64,000 nt of DNA, from positions 868,001 through 932,000 of the forward strand of contig OY723276.1 of assembly GCA_963210315.1 (NCBI GenBank), written 5' to 3'. Under the pieces are notes generated by a model. It had not been told where the DNA came from. It saw only the letters and a program-made list of their open reading frames with translations, and searched no databases. Numbering within the stretch: position 1 is the first letter of the stretch; each line of letters begins with the position of its first letter. This document shows, piece after piece, positions 11,265 through 20,300 of this stretch. Position numbers and translations under genes: made by a program. The DNA comes from Rhynchopus euleeides. Lineage: Eukaryota; Euglenozoa; Diplonemea; Diplonemida; Diplonemidae.

Positions 11265-12425
11265 ATGTCTCTCCCACCTCCCTCGCCGGACTGCATCAAC
11301 CTCGACGGGTACACCCCATCAGCGGTCGGTACGGCGAGGGTGCGGGCGACGTCGCCGGCTGCGACGGCAGGACAGGGGCTTCCCGCCCCTGAGATCATGA
11401 CCGCCCGCATGCTCGGGGACCAGGCGGCGGCTCTCGTCGACGCCTGCGTGGTGTACTCTTGTGCACCCGTCGACGGGAGCCAGCCGTTTCGGCGGTTCGC
11501 TGGTCGCCTGTCGCAGGCGCATGACGAGGAGGGGAACGCTGCGGGGTACGAAGTGCGCTTGTCCGAGGCGTACAATTACGTGTCCGACACGGAGCAGCAC
11601 CGCGGGCCCGACGTCCTGTACAGGATGCCGGCGGACGGGTGGCAGTACTCCCGTCTGGTGGAGATGTCTGTCCACCAGACGGAGTGCGCCACCCGCGCGG
11701 TGACGGCGTCGCAGGAAGCGATGCAACGCTCGCTGGAGCAGCAGGCGCAGGAGTTCCGCGAGCGTGCGGAGGAGCAGACGAGGTCCTTCCGGCTGGAGCT
11801 GGATGCTCGCCTGCGGCAGCACCAGGACCATGTGCAACGTCAGCAGCAGCAGTGGGCTCACCCGCCACCGTCTCCGCCAGCACCGCCGTCCCCCATGGCC
11901 ATGTCTGCCGGGATGCCGTACCCCGGGTCGGAGCGACACCCCGCGGACGCAGCCGACGTCCTGGAGTGGGATTCGCTGATCGAGTCCGACGCACCGTATC
12001 TGGTGCTACAGCTGGAGACCCGCTGGGTGTCGGGGTCGTCGCACCTCCCTGGAGGCCGCATCCTGGATGAGGCGTTCGCAGCGTTGCGCCTGTGGATTCT
12101 TGCCACGGCGTACGTGTCTGGCTGGGGGCGCACTCCCCAGCGGGAGCTGGGGAATCACCTGCTGCGACAGGTGCTGCTGCAGGTCGCGTTCGTGCGCGAC
12201 AGGGTGCCGCGCGCCGCCATCGAGCGGCACCTTGCGAAGGAGGACCCCACTTCCCACCCGGTGATGCGGGCGGCTGCGGCTGTGGGGCCGGGGGCCGCCG
12301 CCCCCCACACACAACAACAACACACGCGCCCCCGCGCCGCTGCTCGGGCCCCCCAGCAGCGCATCGCGGCGAAGGCACCGGCGAGGGCGCCGGGAAACGG
12401 CAGGGCCGGGGGCGGGCGCGCGTGA
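11265..12425 (+). CDS. Gag-like protein of DIRS family 1, copy 1
   Basis: The first open frame of the element, 386 residues from CACCATG at 11265, a good initiation context. It has a central Gln/Glu/Arg-rich segment likely to form a coiled coil (QEAMQRSLEQQAQEFRERAE), a Pro/Gln-rich linker, a conserved C-terminal half (WDSLIESDAPYLVLQLETRWVSG to GNHLLRQVLL) and a basic Gly/Arg/Ala-rich tail. There is no CCHC zinc knuckle. Position, coiled coil and basic tail support a Gag-like role by analogy, with no sequence match claimed. Compared with copy 2, the N-terminal two thirds are strongly diverged while the C-terminal part is nearly identical. Confidence 0.7.
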   Translation: MSLPPPSPDCINLDGYTPSAVGTARVRATSPAATAGQGLPAPEIMTARMLGDQAAALVDACVVYSCAPVDGSQPFRRFAGRLSQAHDEEGNAAGYEVRLSEAYNYVSDTEQHRGPDVLYRMPADGWQYSRLVEMSVHQTECATRAVTASQEAMQRSLEQQAQEFRERAEEQTRSFRLELDARLRQHQDHVQRQQQQWAHPPPSPPAPPSPMAMSAGMPYPGSERHPADAADVLEWDSLIESDAPYLVLQLETRWVSGSSHLPGGRILDEAFAALRLWILATAYVSGWGRTPQRELGNHLLRQVLLQVAFVRDRVPRAAIERHLAKEDPTSHPVMRAAAAVGPGAAAPHTQQQHTRPRAAARAPQQRIAAKAPARAPGNGRAGGGRA

Positions 12426-12638
12426 CTGCCCACCTTCCGGCTTCAGACCCACCCCCCCCTCACGCTTCTACATCACCCCGCCCCTCGCCGCCCAACACAC
12501 CCCCCTGCACCCGCCCACAACATCATCAACAACGTCACCAACAAAACAACCAACAACATCAACAACAACAACACCTCAGCAACTTCTCCTCCACCCGCCA
12601 CTTCCCTTCGACCCCACCCCGCTCAGCCAGGGCCCGCA

Positions 12639-13625
12639 ATGCCCTCAGGCGCATCCGGCGCCGCCAGCGGGAGACCATCGCTCTTCGGGAGGGCGATGAT
12701 GCGGCACGTGGCCGCTCGGGTCGGGGGCGTGGCGGCGCGTCGCACGGGAGAGGTGGAGGTCGCCCCCGGGGAGGCCGTGGAGCGCCTGCAGGCCGTGGTG
12801 GCGGGGATGTGGGCAAGAAGCACTTCGTCGCAGAGGCAGCTCCTGTGGGCAAGGCTGGTGCGATGGGCCAACGAGCACGGCCTCGAGGTCGACGCCGACA
12901 CCGCCATGCTGTTCGTGCTGGCGACAGGGGTGTCGCCTCAGGGGATGCTGGCCTACGCAAAGGCGCTCTCCGGGACAATGCGGCACCTCGGCTTCGGCCA
13001 GCAGCCCCTCCTCAGCCTGGCAAGCGCGCTGCGGGCGGCCGGCGGGGCCATTCCGCAGCGGCAGGCGACGCCGATGCCGAAGGGGGTGCTCGTGGCGTGG
13101 GCGTTGCAGCAGCAGCCGCACCTCCAGCTGGCGGCGCTGACGGCGTGGAAGACCGCCAGCCGGTGGGGGGAGGTGTGCTCCCTCTCCTCGGAGCAGTACA
13201 TCGCAGTGCAGCCCGGGGAGGTGATAATAGACTGGCACACCTCCCCGAAGGGCCGCCGGGCCAACCCGTTCACCCCCTCCAAGTGGACGGTGATATGCGG
13301 GGACCTGACCCCCCTCATCGCGGAGCTGGTGACGCGCCTGCGCCCCTTCGAGCGGCTGACGGCGGTTTCGACGGCAGATGTGACGGCGATGTGGCGGGCT
13401 ACACCGGAGATGGAGGACTACTCGGGCCACAGCGTGAAGCGCGGGGCACTCACCTTCCTCTTCGGGCTCATCGGGTCGGGAGCGGATCTGTCGGAGATGC
13501 TGGTGGGCCGCCTCGCGAAGCACCACGGCGAGAGCGGCCTCTCCAGCACCACCATCCGCTACGGGGGGTGCCCCACGGAGATGGCGAGGGCGCTGCGGAC
13601 GCAGGAGGTGACACGGCATCTGTGA
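12639..13625 (+). CDS. Tyrosine recombinase of DIRS family 1, copy 1
   Basis: 328-residue protein that should cut and rejoin DNA to integrate the circular cDNA. Visible catalytic signature: Arg175 in TASRWGE, the box-II motif GHSVKRGAL (His264; Lys267 where Arg is usual, then Arg268), His295/296 in AKHHG, and the nucleophile Tyr308 in STTIRYGG. An N-terminal SAM-like core-binding region precedes it. The gene begins 213 nt after the gag stop and ends TGA at 13623-13625, overlapping the RT start as TGATG. The recombinase therefore lies upstream of RT, whereas in most described DIRS/PAT/Ngaro elements it is last. Family assignment is secure; activity is untested. Confidence 0.88.
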   Translation: MPSGASGAASGRPSLFGRAMMRHVAARVGGVAARRTGEVEVAPGEAVERLQAVVAGMWARSTSSQRQLLWARLVRWANEHGLEVDADTAMLFVLATGVSPQGMLAYAKALSGTMRHLGFGQQPLLSLASALRAAGGAIPQRQATPMPKGVLVAWALQQQPHLQLAALTAWKTASRWGEVCSLSSEQYIAVQPGEVIIDWHTSPKGRRANPFTPSKWTVICGDLTPLIAELVTRLRPFERLTAVSTADVTAMWRATPEMEDYSGHSVKRGALTFLFGLIGSGADLSEMLVGRLAKHHGESGLSSTTIRYGGCPTEMARALRTQEVTRHL

Positions 13626-15334
13626 TGGCCGACCCTGAGTCCTTTTGCCGCAAGCAGCGGGGGCTGCACTCGATGACGCGGCGTGCGCACCAGTCGAGGC
13701 TGCCGGCGACGGAGGAGGAGCGCCGTGCGCCCCTGCATGTGTCTTCTGTGGCGGAGATGGACGTCGAGGCGCTGCGGGCGAGGATGACCGCCACTGTGAG
13801 GCGCAGGTTCGACGAGGTGTGGCGGCTGACGTTCCCTGATGCGCCCCCGCCGGGCACTTTTACTCCTTCTCCCTCTGAGGGGCGCTCCCGCCCCTCGCAT
13901 CTACAACAGAAGCATGCGGAGCTGCTGGTGGAGAACGGAGTGGCTGGGCCTGCGTCGGGCCCGGGCCCCTCCCTGTGCGTGCCCTTCACTGTGATGGAGG
14001 AGAAGCCGTCGGGGTTGCGGCAGAGGTTCATCCTCTGGACCAAGCAGGCAAACGACGATCTGGAGGAGTCCTACACGGCACACGTCCCCCTGGGGCACAT
14101 CTCGGGGTACCTCGACGCGGTGTTTGCGGAGTGTGGGTCGGCGCGGGATTTCAAGTGCGGGTTTTATCAGATCCCCATCCCTGCGCCTGCACGGAGGTTC
14201 TTCCGCTTCGCTGACGAGTCGGGGGACTGGTATGAGCTGCTGAGGTTGCCCATGGGCCACTGTTGTGCGCCCGAGCTGATGCACACTTTGGCTGCTGTTG
14301 TGGGTGGGCACCGGGACTACGTCCGCCAGGAGTTCTGCACTGCGCCTGAGGTGGGGGTCGACGTCTGGATCGACAACGTGCGTCTGACCGGCCCCCGCAC
14401 CAGTGTCGAAATGGCGACGCGGCAGATGGACAAGGTGGCTGCGGCGTGCGCTGCGACATGGAAGCCGTCTGACTCGGTGGACACGGCGACGGTCTACGAG
14501 TTTCTCGGGGTGGCATTCGACCATGCTGCCCAGACCGTGTCTCCGTCGGACAGGCTGATGGCGAAGCTGGACAGCGTGGACTGGCAGAGGGTGACGGCTG
14601 GTGAGCTGGAGTCGCTGGGTGGAAGGTTGCTCCACGCCAGCGCCATTTCGGGAGTGTCCCCGGGGAGGTTCTGGTTTGGGATCAAGTTCCTCCGCCGGGT
14701 GACTAATTTTTTGAACCGGGCGGTCCTTCGGCCGCCTGACCCTGTGCGGATCCCCCCATCGGTCTGCCGGGAGTTGCGGCAGTGGTGTGTGTGTGTGGGG
14801 GTTGCGCGTGTTCCCCCCCACAGAAGAGTTATTCAGTCCACACCCCCGTCTTTTACTTGCTTTGTTGACGCCTCCCTCAAGGGTTGGGGTGGCGTCTTAA
14901 TAGATTCCTTTACACAAGAAATGCAGGTCATTGGTGACTCGTGGACCGCAGCCGAGTCCCAGCTGCACATTAACATTCTCGAGGCGATGGCCCTCAACAA
15001 AACAGTGCGAGCCCTTCCCCGGTCTGTGTGTGGGGGGGCTGTAGAGATCTGGGTCGACAATACGACCGTGGCAGCTGTTGTGCGCAAGCGGCTGTGTGCC
15101 GCCTGCCATCTTATTAACAAGTCCGTCCTGGAGGCGGTAGAATACCTCACAGCCCTCCAGGTTTTGTCTTTTTCCGTTGGATACGTCCACACCTCTGCCA
15201 ATCCGGCAGATCTCCCTTCCCGTATCCCCCCCTCTTGCATTTCTTCTCCCGAAACCCGGGACCAGGTTTCACTTGCGGTGCGGCGCTTCTTCACTCGCGG
15301 TGGGGCAGGCGGAGACCTCGCCTCAACAGCCTGA
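13625..15334 (+). CDS. Reverse transcriptase-RNase H of DIRS family 1, copy 1
   Basis: 569 residues from the ATG overlapping the YR stop. The open frame extends far upstream, but 13625 is the start that fits the homology and the overlap. RT motif A is around Asp175 (RDFKCGFYQIPIP), followed by LPMGHCCAPELMH, with the metal-binding box at 248-251 reading WIDN instead of the usual YxDD. Motif D/E-like segments follow. RNase H carries Asp415 (CFVDAS), Glu453, Asp478 (WVDNT) and Asp529 (NPADLPSR). The last seven codons lie inside repeat B1. It copies element RNA into cDNA in a Gag particle. Copy 2 encodes an almost identical protein. Confidence 0.92.
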   Translation: MADPESFCRKQRGLHSMTRRAHQSRLPATEEERRAPLHVSSVAEMDVEALRARMTATVRRRFDEVWRLTFPDAPPPGTFTPSPSEGRSRPSHLQQKHAELLVENGVAGPASGPGPSLCVPFTVMEEKPSGLRQRFILWTKQANDDLEESYTAHVPLGHISGYLDAVFAECGSARDFKCGFYQIPIPAPARRFFRFADESGDWYELLRLPMGHCCAPELMHTLAAVVGGHRDYVRQEFCTAPEVGVDVWIDNVRLTGPRTSVEMATRQMDKVAAACAATWKPSDSVDTATVYEFLGVAFDHAAQTVSPSDRLMAKLDSVDWQRVTAGELESLGGRLLHASAISGVSPGRFWFGIKFLRRVTNFLNRAVLRPPDPVRIPPSVCRELRQWCVCVGVARVPPHRRVIQSTPPSFTCFVDASLKGWGGVLIDSFTQEMQVIGDSWTAAESQLHINILEAMALNKTVRALPRSVCGGAVEIWVDNTTVAAVVRKRLCAACHLINKSVLEAVEYLTALQVLSFSVGYVHTSANPADLPSRIPPSCISSPETRDQVSLAVRRFFTRGGAGGDLASTA

Positions 15335-16039
15335 ATTGGCGGTTGTCGCGGGATCTCTTAACCCCTTCGCGTTGCAAGTGAGGAAAAGCTGAACCGGAAG
15401 TCCCCCTTCCCCCTTCCCATCAACACCCCCACTACCCATTGCCTTTGCCATTCTTGTCGTTGCGCACACACACCACCAGGAGAACTATAGCCGAGTCGAC
15501 GTGTGTGTGCCCCCTGTCTGCGATAGCCGGCCAAGGTATGATTCTCACAGTTTACTGAGGGAATATGACCCAAGGCCATTGGCAGCAGACACCCCCATCC
15601 CCCTCATCACCCCTGACACCCCACAACCCCAATCCTGTTGCCTTTCCCCTCTCTCTCCCCCCATGTTGTGCCCATGCACCTTCCCGGGACACTTTGTATA
15701 TAACTTTAACACCACACCACACAACACCCCCTTCATCAGGGTAATCTCCCCGCGGCCAACACTCTTCGTCTTGTCCGCTTTCTTTTATTGTCCCACCTCC
15801 ATCCCCCGGACCTCGCCTCAACAGCCTGAATTGGCGGTTGTCGCGGGATCTCTTAACCCCTTCGCGTTGCAAGTGAGGAAAAGCTGAACCGGAAGTCCCC
15901 CTTCCCCCTTCCCATCAACACCCCCACTACCCATTGCCTTTGCCATTCTTGTCGTTGCGCACACACACCACCAGGAGAACTATAGCCGAGTCGACGTGTG
16001 TGTGCCCCCTGTCTGCGATAGCCGGCCAAGGTATGATTC
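15314..16039 (+). repeat. Split direct repeats B1-A2-B2, family 1 copy 1
   Basis: B1 15314-15544 (231 bp), A2 15545-15791 (247 bp), a 17-bp linker 15792-15808, and B2 15809-16039 (231 bp). A2 equals A1 and B2 equals B1, so the right end holds everything needed to template the circle junction. Confidence 0.95.
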
Positions 16040-16179
16040 CTACAAGGGCTTGTTCCGCTACCTCTTTGTCTCCCTTGCAGACCTCATGCATTTCCGGTAT
16101 GCAGACATCCCCTGGCGCTTCTGGGGATGCAAGGATGAGTCAGCCCGGATTCCCTTCTTGCGTGCTCGGATCTCAGGGC
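16040..16179 (+). pseudogene. Gene X, fragment 2
   Basis: Open frame YKGLFRYLFVSL... rich in aromatic residues, continuing fragment 1 in phase. It ends in TCA GGG C at 16173-16179, the 7-bp target duplication of the next insertion. Base 26330 continues the frame (C AT ATA TTT), so the gene was whole before both insertions. Confidence 0.65.
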
Positions 16180-16589
16180 CAATGTGACCAATTCAACATG
16201 TTTGCAAAATTGGGGAAAATGTTGAATCAACATCGTCAACTTTTCAACACATTTGTTGAAAGTGTTCGCAGTTGACACCGATTTTCACCATTTTTCTGTC
16301 AACAGTGCAAACACTGTCAACAGCTGCATCTATTTTTTGCATTTTTTCAACTGTTTGCAATGTTGAGTCAACATCTGCAAACATCCCTGTCAATAGAGGA
16401 GGCATAGCAAACGGAAATCCCTAACAAAATTTTGTCTCCGAAATTATTTTGGCCAATTTTCTCCCGAAAAACCTAGAAACCAGACCCACCGCACATCGAG
16501 AATGTCATTTTTCGGTGATTTCTGGGGTCTGGGGGCCTTTTGCCACCCTCCCGTGCCTCATCATGTGTTGATCCCTCCTTTATTAATTG

Positions 16590-16830
16590 TCAGGTAGGTA
16601 ACCCTGCACGGGTGTTGTCACCGTTGATCACTCTTTATTAACTGTTAGGCGGGTAAACCCTGCACGGGTGTTGTCACTGTTGATCGCTCTTTACTAATTG
16701 TTAGGCGGGTTAACCCTGCACGGGTGTTGAGCCCTCTTTGTTAATTGTCAAGTGGGTAACCCTGCACGGGTGTTGTCACTGGTGATCACTCTTTACTAAT
16801 TGTTAGGCGGGTTAACCCTGCACGGGTCCT
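16590..16830. repeat. Five subterminal repeats, left end of copy A
   Basis: CCTGCACGGGTGTTGTCAC followed by a TGATCACTCTTTACTAATTG-like stretch, five times with a period of about 57-60 bp, the outermost degenerate. Inverted counterpart in copy C. Confidence 0.85.
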
Positions 16831-17397
16831 GGCCCGTGCCTGTGTGTGTTGGGGGGGGGGGGGGTAGTGAAATAGAAGTAGAAGGGAGCGGAGCACAAGA
16901 ATGGTGTGTTGGGGGGTGGGGGAGCTCTTTCCAACATGTCCGCATCTGCATTAAAACCTATTGTCTCTTTGTGCCCCTCACCACTCAACCATAAAGGTTG
17001 CCCTGCCTTGGGAACAGGGAATGGGGTTTAACACGTGTGGCGGTCCTGTTGGATGGAGTGCACATGGAACAGTATGGTGTGGGAATGTATCGTGACTTGT
17101 GAAAGGGAGAGTGGGTGGGGGTGGGGGCGGGGGGGGGGGGGGCGGGGGGCTTCCTTCAGCGATTCCAGTGAGCTGCAATCCCAAGGCTGTCCTTTCAAAC
17201 GCTTGCCAAGGCGTACGCCGTTTAGGTGTGGACTATTGAAATAAAAGGAAAACGAGGCTTTGGAAAAAGCCAAACTGATCGAATGGAAGATTGAAGGATG
17301 GGCAAAGTTTGTTGAAAGTAACATGGGGGGGGGGCAGTCAAGAAGTGGGGGCTTGATTGTCGAGAGTGGGGGGGGGCAACCCCTTGATTGGCCTGTG

Positions 17398-20300
17398 TCA
17401 GGTCCCAGCTCTTGTTGAAACAGAACGCAAACCCTTGCGATGTGTGGCTTCCAAGTTGGCCTGTGTCCCTTTGATCCACATGAAATGATCCCCAACCCCA
17501 GCCTGACCCAGGTTAGCCAGGGTCACACGTCTGTCTGGAGGAAAATCCTGGAGGGTGGTGTCAATGGAGGTGAAGTTGTAAGAAAGGGGGACATAACTGT
17601 TAAATCCTGAAGCAAAGTCATCATGATTACCAGGATAAATCATGTTCGTGACGACTGTGATCAAGACATTCTTCATTGTGGAAAGAACAGAAATTTCGTC
17701 ATCCTCTGCATACCTTCTCGTTCTTAAACGGGTAAGCACGTATGGCTCACTACCGTCGTCAAGGGGTTGGCAGGGATGGTACGGGAGATTTCCCCACATT
17801 CTCACCGCCTCCACTTCCGGTTGCACCTCTCTGCATGAAAGAGAAGCCGCCATTGCAGTCACAAAATTGACGGCTTCTTCGCGAAGGGAAGCGCCCCCAC
17901 GTGGGTTGCCTGTGAGACATTCATGAAAAGCATGAAACAGGCAATTCCCATCACCAGGCACATTGACTGTGCTCAGGGAAAACAAGAGAAGACGTTGCGT
18001 GAGGGTATCATGACGAGACGCGGGATTGTCGATGCCCTTGTCAGGTACGTGGGGCCTCCGTGGACCGGGACAGGGGAGTGCCATGGGGACCGCCTTCCTC
18101 CGCATATCCTCTTGCTCCATTTGTTCTTGTGCGTTTTCCACGTTTGGACCCATGTTCTGAATTCTATAAAAAACACTTGAAGCACGGGAAAAGTCACGCT
18201 CAGTGGGGAGGTGGAGGGAGTAAAAATTCGTTTGGGTATCCTGCCGGTACTGGTAAAGGAAGATAGTAGGGAGAGAAGCCGTACTTCCTGCTTCCCAGTT
18301 CTTTGCCTTCTCACACCATGTGCGAGGCCGTAACTCCCTGACCCTGGGTTTACCTTCCTTGTTCTGAGTAATAATTCTCAAGCGAATCTGGTGCACATTC
18401 ACAAAAAAATGCAGGGCAAAAGAACCACCACGTTGGGTCACCTTTTCATCTTCCGCCGCTTTGCACATACTCTTGCGCCAGTGAACGAGAGACTGGTGCC
18501 TTTCATGTATGGGCAGGTTCTTCTCCCCCTTCTCTTCAAAAACAGAAGCAAGGGTATCCTTGTGTATTTTCATGAGGTACACCTCCAGGTCGTGTTTCAT
18601 GTTTGTTGCGTCACCAAAGGCACTCTCACGCAGAGCGCGGACTGACTGGTACGCAGAAAAACGGTTGAAACGGAGGAGGGAAAGAAAAAAGCCGTCACCT
18701 TCCTGCACAGTATCTGTGACGGGGAGATGGTGGTATTTCGAAAAATACAGCAGGGTCTCTGGGATGAGGTGGCGTTGGGAAGTTGCTGGAATGTATGACT
18801 CGTCACTCAGTTGAGCCGTATCATACCTCCCATGTCCAAGGCGCCCCTTCTTGTCTCTTGGGGTCTCTGGCACCTGGGAGAGGTCAATGACTTCAGTCCC
18901 CCCAAACCGTTTTCTCTTCCGGACTGTGGGCCCGCTCCGAACAACAGAACGCGACTTCACTGCCACAGGGAATGTGCGCCTGGGTCGGGTGCCAAAAAAT
19001 TGTGCCTTGGTGGTGGGGAGGACACCTTTCGGCACAAGTTTAAAAACTTCATATGCATGGCTTTCCCGATCCAGATCCCCTGCGGCAATGGCGCGCTTGG
19101 CAGTGTCCGTGTCGTGAACCACCCAATAAAGCGTTTCGCGCGGATAGGCGTGCAGTTGGGCTGGAGTCAACTTCTGCAATGTGGCAACGGTGTCTTTGAG
19201 GGGGAAGGCAACCATCCAATGCAGAGTTTGACGGTTAAAAAAAAAGAGGGCTGGGGAAGAAATAGACTGAGGATCATCAACAAAGGTATTTTTTTTACTT
19301 ACCGGCAGAAGCCGATAGCCATTGTTCCGGAGTCCACTTGTGTGCTGTTCGATGGCCCGTTGCATCGTTGCCAGCGTGAACTTACCGGTCCAGTGAAAGC
19401 TCTCTGGATTGACCTCGTGTTGCAAAACCTGCATCTCCCGGAAGGTGAGAAACTGGATGCCACACTCACCCAAAAACCAGTTGAGGGAAGCCCAACCCCC
19501 CTCGTGCGTGGACTCCGACGCATGCAACACACCATCCTTCTGCCGCCCACAACCTGGAGAGGCGTGGAGGCCGAGAGGAAAACAATGCTCATTCAGGAGA
19601 GCGATCCTAGCCGCCCCAACATCATTTGCCTCAGGATCAGCCTCATCACCCACCTCCACCTCCTCTTCCTCCTCCTCCTCCTCCTCCACAGCATCCACAG
19701 CATCCACAGCCTCCTCACCATCCTCACAACCCTTGCCATCCTCACCCTGTCCCTTCTCCTCTTTCAACGCAGCAGGTGCAGTCTTCACTCTCCGGTAGAG
19801 CTCCGTGATTGTATCTACCACGGAGGGCGAGATGGTGTCGGGGAAGGTGCGGGCCTTCAAGCCAAGGGTCTCCTCCACGGCCTCGACATGGCCACTCAAC
19901 TGCTCCGTCCAGTTGCGCAGGAGGAGGGCGGAGAGGTCGCGCTTCGTCTCCCCAGCCTCCACCTTCAGGCCCGCCTTGGCCAACAACGCGAACAGGGTGG
20001 GGGCGTCGAGGCGGCCCAGCCGCTCCCTCGGCTGCAGCTGCTGCCCCTTCTCCCGCAGAATGGGGAGGATTCGCCCCCACTGCGTCAGGGCAAAGCGCAC
20101 ACGGACGTCGTGCGACGCAGACGAGACAGCGTCGGACCCCCACGGCTTCAGCCCCGCCTTCCGCAAAAATCTGGACAGCGGTTTCGAACGAACCGGAAGG
20201 ATGCCAACTGCCTCCTTCACGGACTTCAGCCGCTCCACCCAGACACGGGCATCCGCAGAGCCAGGGCCACACAGCTTCTCAGCAAAGCTGCGTGTCAGCG

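Larger units (their letters stand above)
10995..16039 (+). mobile_element. DIRS-like YR retrotransposon, family 1 copy 1 (complete, 5045 bp)
   Basis: The split direct repeats are A1 10995-11241, B1 15314-15544, A2 15545-15791 and B2 15809-16039. This A1-genes-B1A2B2 layout is diagnostic of PAT/kangaroo/Ngaro-type tyrosine-recombinase retrotransposons, which integrate from a circle. The element starts TCACAG and ends GATTC; the B1|A2 junction reads GATTC|TCACAG, confirming both edges. No target duplication is present, as expected for YR integration. It carries gag, YR and RT-RNase H, all open and on one strand, so the copy may be autonomous. It is inserted in gene X. Confidence 0.95.

Noticed and set aside
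12092..13624. Upstream extension of the RT frame giving a 1080-residue protein
   Set aside because: Overlaps gag and YR in another frame, has Arg/Gly/Pro-rich shadow composition and lacks an ATG supported by copy 2. The RT start at 13625 fits the TGATG overlap.
19285..19325. 36-nt GT-AG intron inside the OTU exon (GTAAGT ... CCTCAG)
   Set aside because: Length is a multiple of three and the frame is open through it; nothing requires its removal.
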